Counted from the stretch's first letter, positions 26,766 through 36,474 are shown. The stretch: DNA of 64,000 bases from Ruegeria sp. SCSIO 43209 (GCF_019904295.1 NZ_CP065359.1:2319001-2383000); one strand, 5' to 3'. Notes: generated by a model from the sequence alone, not told the origin. Made by a program: numbers and translations.

Positions 26766-27844
26766 CGCCTCATCGACTGACCGTTGTGGAACAGATGCAC
26801 CTTTTCGGGTGCCGCCGTGACCGAGACGGTTTTTCCTCGCAGATTGCGCTGAACACCAGGTAGTTTTGCAATCACGGCCTCCCGTCCATCCGGGACTGCA
26901 AAGTAAAGCAGCGTGACCTCACCCAAAGCTTCGGTGAAATCCACCAAGCCGGAATAAATTGGTGTTCCATCAGTGATGTTTAAGTCCTCAGGCCGGACAC
27001 CGATATTGACCTTTTTGCCTTCGTCAGCGGCATCCGTCGGGATTGATGAGATTGCCACGCCGCCATCATCCAGCGTGACGGTTGTTGTCTCTCCTGTCGC
27101 GGTAATAGTCCCGGGCAGCAGGTTCATTGCTGGTGAGCCGATGAACTGCGCGACAAACTCGTTATCTGGCGTCTCATAGAGTTCCAGCGGCGTGCCAACC
27201 TGCGCAACTCCCTTATTGGCCAAAACCACAATGCGGCTGGCGAGTGTCATCGCCTCGACCTGATCGTGGGTGACGTAAATCATCGTGCTGTCGGGCATCG
27301 CCTCTTTCAGGCGTGCAATCTCGATCCGCGTCGCCACGCGCAGGGCAGCGTCGAGGTTCGAAAGCGGCTCGTCGAACAAATATACTTTGGGGTCGCGCAC
27401 GATGGCACGACCGATGGCAACGCGCTGGCGTTGTCCACCAGACAATGCCTTGGGCAGGCGATCCAGCAGGGGTTCAAGCTGTAGAATCTGGGCCGCGCGC
27501 TCCACGGCGGCATCAACCTCAGCGCTCGGCATCTTCGCGATCTTGAGCGCGAAGGCCATGTTTTCGCGCACCGTCATATGCGGGTAAAGCGCATAGGACT
27601 GGAACACCATCGCGATGCCGCGTTGTGCAGGTGGCACATCGTTCACCACCTGCCCTTCGATCTCAAGCGTACCGCCAGTGATCTTTTCAAGGCCCGCGAT
27701 CATCCTCAGCAAAGTGGATTTTCCGCAACCTGACGGGCCGACAAAGACAATCAGTTCGCCTTGCTCGATCTCGAGATCGATATGTTTCAGAACATCGATA
27801 GGACCATAGGATTTGGCCACATCCGTAAGCTTGAGTTCCGACAT
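26762..27844 (-). CDS. aglK: Alpha-glucoside ABC transporter, ATP-binding protein AglK
   Basis: CUT1-family sugar ABC ATPase of 360 aa. Walker A GPSGCGKSTLLRM near residue 36, signature LSGGQRQRVAIGRA near residue 134, Walker B YLFDEPLSNLDA near residue 155 and switch His in YVTHDQVEAM are present. The C-terminal OB-fold (MOI) regulatory domain is present (NIGVRPEDLNI). Last gene of aglEFGAK. Confidence 0.94.
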   Translation of the reverse strand: MSELKLTDVAKSYGPIDVLKHIDLEIEQGELIVFVGPSGCGKSTLLRMIAGLEKITGGTLEIEGQVVNDVPPAQRGIAMVFQSYALYPHMTVRENMAFALKIAKMPSAEVDAAVERAAQILQLEPLLDRLPKALSGGQRQRVAIGRAIVRDPKVYLFDEPLSNLDAALRVATRIEIARLKEAMPDSTMIYVTHDQVEAMTLASRIVVLANKGVAQVGTPLELYETPDNEFVAQFIGSPAMNLLPGTITATGETTTVTLDDGGVAISSIPTDAADEGKKVNIGVRPEDLNITDGTPIYSGLVDFTEALGEVTLLYFAVPDGREAVIAKLPGVQRNLRGKTVSVTAAPEKVHLFHNGQSMRR

Positions 27845-27847
27845 GGT

Positions 27848-29506
27848 TTACCTCTTTTCCCGAGCCAATAGACAGAATTGAGCGGCATCCAGCGTCACGT
27901 TGCTTTCCCCGCGAACGCCGCCCAACTCCTCCCCGATCACTTGCCAGTCACCTTCTGGCAGGGTCACGCCAACCGGACAGTCACCCAGATTGAAGGCGCA
28001 GAAGACCTGCTCGGCTTCATCCTCTCGGGTGAAGGTCAATACCGAACCGATTTGTGACATCCCTGTCTGCGCGCCGGACATCAGCGCTGAGTGCGCATGA
28101 CGCAATGCAATCGCATGGCGGTAGTGGTGCAGCATCGACGCTGGATCTTTTTCCAACCGATCCACCGCCCGCTCGGCCTGCGCAGCGCTGACTGGCAACC
28201 AGGGACGGCTCGTGCTGAACCCGGATTGTTCGTCCTGTGCGGCCCAGACCATCGGAGTACGGCAGCCATCGCGACCTTTGAATTCCGGCCAGAATTCAAT
28301 ACCATAGGGGTCTTGCAAATCTTCGAACGCAACATCTGCCTCGGGTAGCCCCAGTTCCTCACCCTGATACAGGCAGGCTGAGCCACGCAGGCACATCATC
28401 AGAACGGCGTGCTGCCGGACAGCTGCATCGTCCAAACCCCAACGCGAAGCATGGCGTTGCACGTCGTGGTTTGAGAAGGCCCAGCATGGCCATGCATCAC
28501 CCGCCTTGTCCTCAAGCTGGTCAAAAACCTGCTTTGCGTAAGCTGCCGTCAAAGCCCGCTTTTCGAGGAACTCGAAAGCATAACACATGTGCATCCGTTT
28601 ATCGCCGCTGGTGTATTCGCCCATAATCTCAAGCCCGCGCTGCGCGTCGCCGACCTCACCCAGACATGCGCGGCCCTCGTATTCATCGGTCAGGGCGCGC
28701 AGACGTTCTAAGAAGGCGATATTCTCGGGCTGACTTTTGGAATAGAGGTGATCCTGATGGTTATACGGGTTCACCATCGGCGCAATTGATGAGTTCCTCT
28801 GATCCATCGGCAGGCCAGGATTGTCACGTAGCTGGGCGTCGTGGAAATAGAAATTGATGGTGTCCAGACGGAAGCCGTCGACCCCCATTTCCAGCCAGAA
28901 GCGCGCCACATCCAGCAGGGCATCCTGGACAGCCTTGCAATGGAAGTTCAAATCTGGCTGCGAAGTCAGGAAGTTGTGCAGATAATACTGCAAACGCCGC
29001 GCATCCCACTGCCAAGCCGAACCACCAAAAATCGATAACCAGTTATTCGGAGGTGTCCCGTCGGGTTTGGGATCAGCCCAGACATACCAATCGGATTTCG
29101 GGTTCTCGCGGCTGGCGCGGCTTTCGTTGAACCATGGATGCTGATCTGAGGTGTGGGATAGCACCAGATCGATCATCACCTTCAACCCATGCGCATGGGC
29201 TTGATCCAGCAGCTCTTTGAAGTCCGCCATAGTACCGAACATCGGATCGACATCGCGGTAGTCGCTGACGTCATAGCCGAAATCCTTCATCGGAGATTTG
29301 AAGAACGGCGAAATCCAGATTGCATCAACCCCTAGCGAGGCGATGTAGCCTAACCGCTGGGTGATACCCTTTAAGTCTCCGATCCCGTCACCGTTGCTGT
29401 CCTGAAAGCTGCGCGGATAGATCTGATAGATCACCCCGCCCCGCCACCAATCTGACGCCGACTTGGTTTTTTCGAATGCTGTCGCGTTGGTCTGCACGTT
29501 CATCAC
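27848..29506 (-). CDS. aglA: Alpha-glucosidase AglA (GH13)
   Basis: Cytoplasmic glycoside hydrolase family 13 enzyme of 552 aa with no signal peptide, which hydrolyses imported alpha-glucosides such as sucrose, maltose or trehalose. Family region I is DLVLSHTSDQHPWF near residue 115. The nucleophile Asp is in DGFRLDTINFYF near residue 215, the acid/base Glu in ACLGEVGD near residue 280, and the stabiliser Asp in FSNHDVQRH near residue 345. It lies between aglG and aglK with gaps of 6 and 3 bases. Two adjacent ATGs (29506 and 29503) are possible starts. Confidence 0.94.
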   Translation of the reverse strand: MMNVQTNATAFEKTKSASDWWRGGVIYQIYPRSFQDSNGDGIGDLKGITQRLGYIASLGVDAIWISPFFKSPMKDFGYDVSDYRDVDPMFGTMADFKELLDQAHAHGLKVMIDLVLSHTSDQHPWFNESRASRENPKSDWYVWADPKPDGTPPNNWLSIFGGSAWQWDARRLQYYLHNFLTSQPDLNFHCKAVQDALLDVARFWLEMGVDGFRLDTINFYFHDAQLRDNPGLPMDQRNSSIAPMVNPYNHQDHLYSKSQPENIAFLERLRALTDEYEGRACLGEVGDAQRGLEIMGEYTSGDKRMHMCYAFEFLEKRALTAAYAKQVFDQLEDKAGDAWPCWAFSNHDVQRHASRWGLDDAAVRQHAVLMMCLRGSACLYQGEELGLPEADVAFEDLQDPYGIEFWPEFKGRDGCRTPMVWAAQDEQSGFSTSRPWLPVSAAQAERAVDRLEKDPASMLHHYRHAIALRHAHSALMSGAQTGMSQIGSVLTFTREDEAEQVFCAFNLGDCPVGVTLPEGDWQVIGEELGGVRGESNVTLDAAQFCLLAREKR

Positions 29507-29512
29507 ACGCCC

Positions 29513-30661
29513 TTATTTTACGGAACCGGCCAGCAAGCCGCGAACCAGATATTTCTGCATTGCAAAGAAGACTGCCAACGGCACCGCGATTGAGACAAAC
29601 GCCGCCGTGGCCAAGATTTCCCAGTTACCGCCCCGCGTACCCAGCAGTTCGACGATACGGTTGGTCATTACCGTTGTCTGGCCGCTGGCATCGATCAGGA
29701 AGACTTTGGCAACCAACAGATCGTTCCATGTCCAAAGGAACTGGAAGATCGCAAAGGATGCCAGTGCCGGAAAGCTAAGCGGCAGGATCAACTTGGTAAA
29801 AATCTGAAACTCGGTTGCGCCATCTACCCGGGCGTTCTCAATCAGGTCACGAGGCAGCCCGGCCATGTAGTTACGCAATAGGTAGATCGCCAATGGCATC
29901 CCGAACCCGGTATGGGCCATCCAGACCCCCAGGTATCCTTTGCCGATCCCGATATTGAGATGCAGTTTCAACAACGGGATCAGCGCCAGCTGCAATGGCA
30001 CCACCAATAGGCCAACCACCGCAGCGATCAGCAGGGCACGCCCCGGGAAATCCATCCATGCCAGCGCGTAAGCCGCAAATGCTGCGACAAGAATCGGGAT
30101 AATCGTCGCCGGGATCGTCACCGTCAGGGTATTGAAGAACGCCTTGCCCATACTGTCGGAACTGCTTTCGTTGAAGAGAACATGGGCATAGTTTTCCAAG
30201 GTGAATTCAGGCGGCAGAGTAGTCGTCACAAACACGCGAGGGCCGCGCTTGCCCGAAAACTCTTCTGCGTTTTCCATCCGATAGTCACCGTTGGCCTGAA
30301 CCGTGATCGTCCCGCCACGACGAAGCTCAGCCGTTTCGCCCGGAGCAAAGGCATCAATCGCACGGGAATTCACACCCCATCGCGAAATGTCCGAGGCCCG
30401 ATCACCATCGAAGATATTGCCTTCGATCACATAGAGACCATCCTGCAAAACTTGTGTTTCAGGTGCCGCCGCGCGCAGAGTCAGGTTTTGTTCCGACGGG
30501 AAGAGCGCCCGCCACCAGCCGCTGCTGGATATCTGGTCCGCTGTTCTGAATGACGAGATCAACAAACCGAGTGTTGGGAAAACCCAAAGCACCACAAGCA
30601 GCACGACCGAGGCGTGAACGACCCATCTTAGGGCTGGGCGGGTTCCTGCAATATCGCTCAT
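29513..30661 (-). CDS. aglG: Alpha-glucoside ABC transporter permease AglG
   Basis: CUT1 inner-membrane permease of 382 aa. An N-terminal helix (VHASVVLLVVLWVFPTLGLLIS) is followed by a roughly 100-residue periplasmic insertion, the reason for its length above the usual 280 aa, as known for AglG. The MalG-type core and the EAA loop (LIENARVDGATEFQIFTKLILPLSFPAL) come after residue 280. It pairs with AglF. Confidence 0.94.
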   Translation of the reverse strand: MSDIAGTRPALRWVVHASVVLLVVLWVFPTLGLLISSFRTADQISSSGWWRALFPSEQNLTLRAAAPETQVLQDGLYVIEGNIFDGDRASDISRWGVNSRAIDAFAPGETAELRRGGTITVQANGDYRMENAEEFSGKRGPRVFVTTTLPPEFTLENYAHVLFNESSSDSMGKAFFNTLTVTIPATIIPILVAAFAAYALAWMDFPGRALLIAAVVGLLVVPLQLALIPLLKLHLNIGIGKGYLGVWMAHTGFGMPLAIYLLRNYMAGLPRDLIENARVDGATEFQIFTKLILPLSFPALASFAIFQFLWTWNDLLVAKVFLIDASGQTTVMTNRIVELLGTRGGNWEILATAAFVSIAVPLAVFFAMQKYLVRGLLAGSVK

Positions 30662-30673
30662 AACCCGGTCCTC

Positions 30674-31681
30674 CTACTGCATTTCTTTGCGCGCATTGCG
30701 CACGTTCCAGATCAGGATCGGCGTCACCAGCAACATGATCACCATGGCGGATGCCGATCCCACGCCCCAGTCATTGGCGCGGAACATCTTGTCGTACATG
30801 TAATTGGCCAGAACCTGGGTCTCCCACTGGCCGTTGGTCATCGCAAAAACGATGTCAAAGACCTTGAGGACCACGATGGTGATGGTGGTCCAGACCACCA
30901 TGATCGTGGTTTTGATCTGCGGCACTTTGATCTTGAAGAAAATCTGGAACGGATTGGCCCCGTCCAGAATGGCCGCCTCGATGGTCTCTTCCGGGATGCC
31001 GCGCAGCGCGGCGGACAGAATGACCATGGCAAAGCCGGTTTGTATCCAGACCAGCACGATCATCAGGAAGAAATTGTTCCAGAAAGGCAGGGTCAGCCAG
31101 GTGTGCGTTTCGGTTCCACCAAAGAAGATGTAGATCGCGTTCAGGACGCCGATCTGATCCTGATCGGCCGGACGTGCATCATAGACCAGTTTCCAGATTA
31201 CCGAGGCGCCAACGAAAGAAATCGCCATCGGCATAAAGATCAGCGACTTGGCGACGTTACCCCAGCGGATGCGATCCGTTAGCTGCGCCACGAGCAGGCC
31301 AAATGCGGTGGACATGGCAGGTACAACAATCAGCCAAAGCATGTTGTTGCGCATCGCCTCCCAGAATTTCGGCTCGGCTACCATCTGGGTATAGTTGTCA
31401 AAACCCGCCCATTCATATCCACCACCGGCGACCCGATCAGTCAGCGATAGGCGCAGCGTCTCAAACACCGGATAGGCAAGATAGACCCCAAGGGCGAGGA
31501 TCGCGGGAAGCAGAAACAGCCAGGGCCGGATCATATTCGCGCGGTTGATATTGCGACCCGCGTTCGGTCCACGCGCAGGGAACAGGACTTTATCCAGAAA
31601 TTGGTTGGACAGGTAGAAATAGCCCACGCATCCCGACACACCGATTACGATTGTTAGCAGGCCCTGAATTGCCGGATTCAT
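30674..31681 (-). CDS. aglF: Alpha-glucoside ABC transporter permease AglF
   Basis: CUT1 inner-membrane permease of 335 aa, MalF-type. An N-terminal helix (ITIVIGVSGCVGYFYLSNQF region) is followed by the core from about residue 50, and the EAA loop IPEETIEAAILDGANPFQIFFKIKVPQIK lies near residue 230. It forms the channel with AglG. The gap to aglE contains a strong hairpin. Confidence 0.94.
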   Translation of the reverse strand: MNPAIQGLLTIVIGVSGCVGYFYLSNQFLDKVLFPARGPNAGRNINRANMIRPWLFLLPAILALGVYLAYPVFETLRLSLTDRVAGGGYEWAGFDNYTQMVAEPKFWEAMRNNMLWLIVVPAMSTAFGLLVAQLTDRIRWGNVAKSLIFMPMAISFVGASVIWKLVYDARPADQDQIGVLNAIYIFFGGTETHTWLTLPFWNNFFLMIVLVWIQTGFAMVILSAALRGIPEETIEAAILDGANPFQIFFKIKVPQIKTTIMVVWTTITIVVLKVFDIVFAMTNGQWETQVLANYMYDKMFRANDWGVGSASAMVIMLLVTPILIWNVRNARKEMQ

Positions 31682-31704
31682 GGCGTCCTCTCCCTTGCTA
31701 GGGT

Positions 31705-31735
31705 TTCGGGCAACCTGATTGAAAGGTTGCCCGAA
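31705..31735 (-). promoter_or_regulatory. Strong hairpin between aglE and aglF
   Basis: TTCGGGCAACCT (31705-31716) and AGGTTGCCCGAA (31724-31735) form a perfect 12-bp stem with a seven-base loop, shortly after the stop of aglE. On the transcribed strand no U-run follows. This fits mRNA stabilisation or partial termination that raises binding protein over permeases, as in malE-malF. Confidence 0.75.
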
Positions 31736-31746
31736 GGTTCAGCGGA

Positions 31747-33102
31747 TTACTTGATTGCGTCCCAAGATGACTGGATTTCGCCGGTGACTTCTTCGGCGGA
31801 TTTCCCGCCAGTATAGTCAACCATGCCGGTCCAGAACGTACCCGCACCCACGGCGCCCGGCATTAGGTCCGAGCCGTCGAAGCGGAAGGTGGTCGCGCCC
31901 AGTAGAATGTCACCCAGACCGCGCAGAGTATCATCCTTATAGGCTTCGGTGTTCACGCCCTTATGCGGGGTCAGGAATCCGGTTTGTGCCATCATGACTT
32001 CATGTGCAATCGGCTGCTTGAGGAACTCCATGAACGCGCTGGTCGCATCCGATGGATTGCTTACCGCCATCAGAGTACCGCCACCCAGAACCGGGTTACC
32101 CAAGTCCTTGTCTGCGAAAGACGGCATGTAAAAGAAATCTGCATCCAGGCCGAACTCGACATCTTCGGGGAAGAAGGCCGGAACAAAGGACGCCTGACGG
32201 TGCATGTAGCACTGGGGCGGCGATGAGAACATACCCTTGGGACTGTCGCGGAAGTCAGTCGAGGCGACAGCATCTGACCCACCCGAGACCTTGGCGTCAT
32301 CACGCGCGAACCAGCCAAACTCTTCGATTGCGGCGATAACGCGCGGATCGTCAAATGGGATCTCGTTTGTCACCCACTGGTCGTAAACCTCGGGCGGCTG
32401 AGTCCGCAGCATCATGTCTTCAACCCAGTCGGTCGCGGGCCAACCGGTGGCGGCACCCGATCCCAGGCCAATGCACCACGGGGTTTCGCCATCGGCGACG
32501 ATCTGCTCGGTCAGGGCCTTCAGTTCTTCCATTGTCGTCGGCACTTCGTATCCGGCATCCTCGAAGTTTTCCGGGTTATACCAGACCAGAGACTTGACGT
32601 TCACATTGTAGAAGAAGCCATACATCTGGTCATTGCCGTCAGCGTCTTTGTAAGTGCCAAGATCAACCCAGGAATCGCCAGCCGCATAATTATCACCAAC
32701 CCAGGCCGCCATATCTTCACCCAGCGGCGTCAGCTGCCCTTTGGATGCCATTATCGCCGCCAGACCAGGTTGCGGGAAGACCGCTATATTGGGGGCTGAT
32801 CCTGCCTCGGCATCGATAACGATCTGCTGCTCGAAACTGTCGGAACCGGTATAGATCACATCTGCGCCAGTCGCCTCTTCGAAATAGGCAATCATGTTGT
32901 TGAAGTAACCGTCCTCCGGGGTCAGCCACGGACCAAAAATCGTGACCGTCTGACCGCTCAGATCCGGGGCGCTTTCGGCCCAGGCATTATAGCTGTCCCA
33001 GTTGAACGGCCCCTCGCCCGGCGCGAAGACCAAATCTTGTGCTTGAACCGACCCGGCCAGCAGAGCGATCGCCGCCGCACCCGAATAAAGTGCGTGTCTC
33101 AT
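31747..33102 (-). CDS. aglE: Alpha-glucoside ABC transporter substrate-binding protein AglE
   Basis: Periplasmic binding protein of 451 aa with signal peptide MRHALYSGAAAIALLAGSVQAQ. The bacterial type-1 extracellular sugar-binding fold is seen in TVTIFGPWLTPEDGYF, VIYTGSDSFEQQIVID, and the late LGGGTLMAVSNPSDATSAFMEFLK. The ATG at 33102 follows an excellent GGGAGGAG; the frame extends five codons upstream without support. First gene of aglEFGAK, divergent from aglR. Confidence 0.94.
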   Translation of the reverse strand: MRHALYSGAAAIALLAGSVQAQDLVFAPGEGPFNWDSYNAWAESAPDLSGQTVTIFGPWLTPEDGYFNNMIAYFEEATGADVIYTGSDSFEQQIVIDAEAGSAPNIAVFPQPGLAAIMASKGQLTPLGEDMAAWVGDNYAAGDSWVDLGTYKDADGNDQMYGFFYNVNVKSLVWYNPENFEDAGYEVPTTMEELKALTEQIVADGETPWCIGLGSGAATGWPATDWVEDMMLRTQPPEVYDQWVTNEIPFDDPRVIAAIEEFGWFARDDAKVSGGSDAVASTDFRDSPKGMFSSPPQCYMHRQASFVPAFFPEDVEFGLDADFFYMPSFADKDLGNPVLGGGTLMAVSNPSDATSAFMEFLKQPIAHEVMMAQTGFLTPHKGVNTEAYKDDTLRGLGDILLGATTFRFDGSDLMPGAVGAGTFWTGMVDYTGGKSAEEVTGEIQSSWDAIK

Positions 33103-33145
33103 GAGTTCTCCTCCCAATATTTTCGGCGCAAACGAGATTCGTTTT

Positions 33146-33157
33146 CAAAGCGCTTTG
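33146..33157. promoter_or_regulatory. Operator-like palindrome, probable AglR site
   Basis: CAAAGCGCTTTG is a perfect 12-bp palindrome with the central CG typical of LacI-family operators. It lies 44 bases upstream of the aglE start in the 214-base region shared with aglR. A related half, GGCGCTTTGAG (33303-33313), sits directly before the aglR start. Confidence 0.72.
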
Positions 33158-33316
33158 GATGCCGTACTTTATCCGCTAACATTCAGACCCTGTCAATATC
33201 TCGCCTACTAGCCCCTAAAAAACTGCCATTCTAAGGCATTCTCTCGAAACATGTTGACTGAGCCAGGTTTTCACAACAAAACAAATGGGAATCAATTTGA
33301 AGGCGCTTTGAGTGAA

Positions 33317-34348
33317 ATGAACCTAAAGCAACTCTCTGAGATCCTCGGCCTTTCACAAACAACTGTCAGCCGCGCGCTGAACGGTTACCCGGAGGTCAGC
33401 GAAGGGACGCGCATCCGGGTTCAGGCTGCCGCGAACAAGCATGGTTACCGCCCCAACAGCCGCGCCAAGGGGCTGGCGACAGGGCGGTCTATGGTCATCG
33501 GCCATGTGATTCCCACCTCGTCCCGGCACGAAATGGTCAATCCGATTTTCGGAGATTTTGTGGCAGGCGCAGCCAAAACCTATGCGGCGAACAATTATGA
33601 CATGATGTTCACGCACGCGCCGGACACATCAATTGAAGAATCCTATCGCAGCCTGTTCAATCGGGGTGTCGTAGACGGCGTGGTCCTGCAAGGCCCCAAG
33701 GTACGAGAGCCGCGCATCTCCGTGTTATCGCGCCTCGGCGTACCCTTCATTGTTCATGGCCGGTCGACCTACGCCAAAGAGCCATATGATTGGATCGATG
33801 TGAACAATCAGCGTTCATTCGAACGCGCTACTCGGTTTTTGATCGATCTGGGCCATCGGCGCATCGCCTTGATCAACGGGCTCGAGGAAATGGATTTCGC
33901 GCGTCGGCGGAGGAACGGCTATCTGGCGGCGCTCAAAGAAGCCGGGATCGCGCCTGATCCAAACCTACTGCGCAGCGCTGAGATGACCGAGATTTATGGG
34001 CATCAGACAGCCTGCGACATGCTGAAGCTCGACGACCCGCCAACAGCAATTTTGGCCTCTTCGATTATCTCTGCGGTTGGAGTCCGGCGCGCACTGGAAG
34101 AAAGCGGCCTGAAAATGGGGCGCGATATCTCGGTGATCGCTCATGATGACGAGTTGTCATACATGCGCAATGGTATGGATGTTCCAATTTTCACCGCAAC
34201 GCGCTCGTCGGTCAGACACGCGGGCGAGTTGGCTGCCGAAATGCTGATCGAGCGGATCAACGCTCCGGATGACCCACCCAAAACGCGCTTGCTGGAGGCT
34301 GAACTTGTCGTCGGCAGCTCGACGGGGCCAGCCCCACAAAGGATGTGA
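33317..34348 (+). CDS. aglR: LacI family transcriptional regulator AglR
   Basis: LacI-type repressor of 343 aa. The helix-turn-helix MNLKQLSEILGLSQTTVSRALNGYPEVSEGTR starts at the N-terminus, with RVQAAANKHGYRPNSRAKGLATGRS after it, then the sugar-binding domain. ATG 33317 is chosen because the helix-turn-helix begins there; a frame from 33251 adds 22 residues without family similarity. The divergent position to aglE and the palindrome between them support control of aglEFGAK. The next gene starts one base after its stop. Confidence 0.91.
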   Translation: MNLKQLSEILGLSQTTVSRALNGYPEVSEGTRIRVQAAANKHGYRPNSRAKGLATGRSMVIGHVIPTSSRHEMVNPIFGDFVAGAAKTYAANNYDMMFTHAPDTSIEESYRSLFNRGVVDGVVLQGPKVREPRISVLSRLGVPFIVHGRSTYAKEPYDWIDVNNQRSFERATRFLIDLGHRRIALINGLEEMDFARRRRNGYLAALKEAGIAPDPNLLRSAEMTEIYGHQTACDMLKLDDPPTAILASSIISAVGVRRALEESGLKMGRDISVIAHDDELSYMRNGMDVPIFTATRSSVRHAGELAAEMLIERINAPDDPPKTRLLEAELVVGSSTGPAPQRM

Positions 34349-34349
34349 T

Positions 34350-35669
34350 ATGAAGTACAAACGCGCAGATTTCCCGCCAGATTTTCAGTTTGGCGTGGCG
34401 ACGTCGGCCTATCAGATCGAGGGACACGCCAATGGGGGCGCAGGCCAGACCCATTGGGACAGTTTCGCTGCAACTCCAGGTAACGTCGCCAATGCGGAAA
34501 ACGGAGATTTGGCCTGCGATCACTATAACCGGTTCGAACAGGATCTGGATCTGATCCGGGGCGCCGGCTTCGACTGTTACCGGTTTTCAACCAGTTGGGC
34601 GCGCGTGCTGCCCGAAGGACGCGGACCGATCAATCAGCAAGGCTTGGATTTCTATGATCGCCTGACCGATGCGCTGCTTAAACGCGGCATCAAACCCTGC
34701 GCAACGCTGTATCACTGGGAACTCCCGTCACCGCTCGCCGATCTGGGCGGTTGGCGAAACCGGGATATCGCGAATTGGTTTGCAGACTTCACCGAGATCA
34801 TCATGGGCCGCATAGGCGATCGGATGTTCAGCGTCGCACCTGTCAACGAGCCTTGGTGCGTAAGCTGGCTGAGCCATTTCGAAGGCCAACATGCCCCCGG
34901 CTTGCGCGACATCCGGGCGACCGCACGCGCGATGCACCACGTGCTGCTGGCCCATGGTCGCGCAATCGAAACTATGCGCGGATTGGGCATGTCGAACCTT
35001 GGCGCAGTGTTCAACCTTGAATGGGCGGAACCTGCTGACGACAGTAGCGAAGCACAAACCGCTGCAGCGCTATATGACGGGATCTACAACCGCTTTTTCC
35101 TGGGCGGCGCTTTCAAGAAATCCTACCCTCAGAATGTTCTGGAAGGATTGGAGCCGCATCTGCCGGACAAGTGGCAGGATGATTTCGACACTATAGCTGC
35201 ACCTGTCGATTGGTGTGGGCTCAATTACTATACGCGCAAGTTGATAACGCGCGCAGATACGTCTTGGCCTTCCTTGACCGACGTCCCTGGCCCCTTGCCA
35301 AAAACGCAAATGGGGTGGGAAATTGATCCGGCAGCCCTGTCCCGTTTCCTGATCCGGACCGCGCAAGAGTATACTGGGGACCTGCCTATCTACGTGACCG
35401 AAAATGGCATGGCGAGCGCAGAACGTCAAAACGACGCTGACAGAATTGACTACTTGAACCAGCATCTTGCCGAAGTGTGTAATGCCCTGGACCACGGCGT
35501 TCCGATCAAGGGATATTTCATCTGGTCCCTTCTCGACAATTACGAGTGGGCGCTGGGATATGAAAAACGGTTCGGGCTGGTCGATGTAGATTTCGAGACG
35601 CTGGAAAGAAGGCCAAAGGACTCCTACCGCGCGTTGCAGGCCGCATTGGTCCGGGATCAGTCTGGTTGA
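34350..35669 (+). CDS. Beta-glucosidase (GH1)
   Basis: Glycoside hydrolase family 1 enzyme of 439 aa without a signal peptide. The N-terminal signature FQFGVATSAYQIEG lies near residue 13. The acid/base Glu is in PVNEPWCV near residue 166, and the nucleophile Glu is in YVTENGMA near residue 350. The C-terminus ends in KGYFIWSLLDNYEWALGYEKRFGLVDVDF. It lies one base after aglR, so it is co-transcribed with the regulator. Beta-glucosides may therefore enter through the same or a related transporter. CAAAGGATG precedes the ATG. Confidence 0.94.
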   Translation: MKYKRADFPPDFQFGVATSAYQIEGHANGGAGQTHWDSFAATPGNVANAENGDLACDHYNRFEQDLDLIRGAGFDCYRFSTSWARVLPEGRGPINQQGLDFYDRLTDALLKRGIKPCATLYHWELPSPLADLGGWRNRDIANWFADFTEIIMGRIGDRMFSVAPVNEPWCVSWLSHFEGQHAPGLRDIRATARAMHHVLLAHGRAIETMRGLGMSNLGAVFNLEWAEPADDSSEAQTAAALYDGIYNRFFLGGAFKKSYPQNVLEGLEPHLPDKWQDDFDTIAAPVDWCGLNYYTRKLITRADTSWPSLTDVPGPLPKTQMGWEIDPAALSRFLIRTAQEYTGDLPIYVTENGMASAERQNDADRIDYLNQHLAEVCNALDHGVPIKGYFIWSLLDNYEWALGYEKRFGLVDVDFETLERRPKDSYRALQAALVRDQSG

Positions 35670-35703
35670 CCGTCAAGCTTTGCTACTGCGGGCACACGCC
35701 GGT

Positions 35704-36243
35704 TCAGTTTGGCACCTTCAAATGTGGTGTTTGGCGTTCCACCGTAAGGTTCTGTGTGGCCGAGGATGATGTCAGCTCAACAAACAAGCGCTCGGCGCGC
35801 GCAAACCGTTCGAAATAGGTGAACTGGATTGAAGTCACTAACGACGGCTCCTGACACTGCACCAGATAGTCGGCCTGAAATTCGGTGTGATGCGCGGCAT
35901 TATCGCTGACTTGCCCCTCATCCTGAACGAAGACATCACCAACAAGCGCGACATTGGCCGTTGCAGTCACACACCCCGCTTCAGGCGGCACCTCAAAGAT
36001 CTCAAGCGGTTTAGAAAGGTCCGAGATTGCGACGGCAACATCCGCCCTCTCATCTTCGTTCTCGGCAGTGTGCTCGAACCCAACAATATCTACGCCTGGC
36101 ACTTCAAGCGTCAGGCTAAATCCGGTTTCAACAAATGAAATTGCCATATGACCCGCGCCATGAGTATGCGCTTCGATGGCGGTCTCTGCCTGCGCCATCA
36201 GCGCGGCTGGTATTAGCGCAAGAACAACGGCCGCGCGTTTCAT
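35704..36243 (-). CDS. DUF2796 (ZrgA-like) periplasmic protein
   Basis: A 179-aa exported protein with signal peptide MKRAAVVLALIPAALMAQA. The mature N-terminus EAHTHGAGHMAISF is the histidine-rich opening of the DUF2796 family, whose Vibrio member ZrgA binds zinc. Here there is no long histidine-rich loop, so metal capacity is probably small. An ATG four codons upstream (36255) is an alternative start. Divergent from an imelysin gene, sharing a region with an iron-box-like element. Confidence 0.8.
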   Translation of the reverse strand: MKRAAVVLALIPAALMAQAETAIEAHTHGAGHMAISFVETGFSLTLEVPGVDIVGFEHTAENEDERADVAVAISDLSKPLEIFEVPPEAGCVTATANVALVGDVFVQDEGQVSDNAAHHTEFQADYLVQCQEPSLVTSIQFTYFERFARAERLFVELTSSSATQNLTVERQTPHLKVPN

Positions 36244-36392
36244 TCTGTTCACCATTAACCAAACAAACCGTAGGGCATTTTAATACAATTGCGCCTCAGC
36301 GCAATGTTCGCCGGGTGCCTCGGGCTCCCCAGATATGGTTAGTCAGAAATGGGAATAATACCTGACAATAAAACTCAGGTTGACATTACTGA

Positions 36393-36411
36393 CTATTTCT
36401 CTAAGAAATTG
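36393..36411. promoter_or_regulatory. CTATTTC-N5-GAAATTG element upstream of imelysin (putative iron box)
   Basis: CTATTTC (36393-36399), spacer TCTAA, GAAATTG (36405-36411) is an imperfect inverted repeat, 63 bases before the imelysin start and 149 before DUF2796. The same arrangement with the core CTATTTCnCTAnGAAATnG recurs upstream of bfd (37833-37851). Recurrence before two iron-related transcription units suggests a binding site for an iron regulator (Irr, RirA, IscR or Fur type); which one I cannot tell. Confidence 0.6.
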
Positions 36412-36474
36412 CCGCATCCAGCCCCGCTGCGTCTGCCGGGGTCCGAATCCCGCTAAGAAAGAAAAGTGTTCCAC

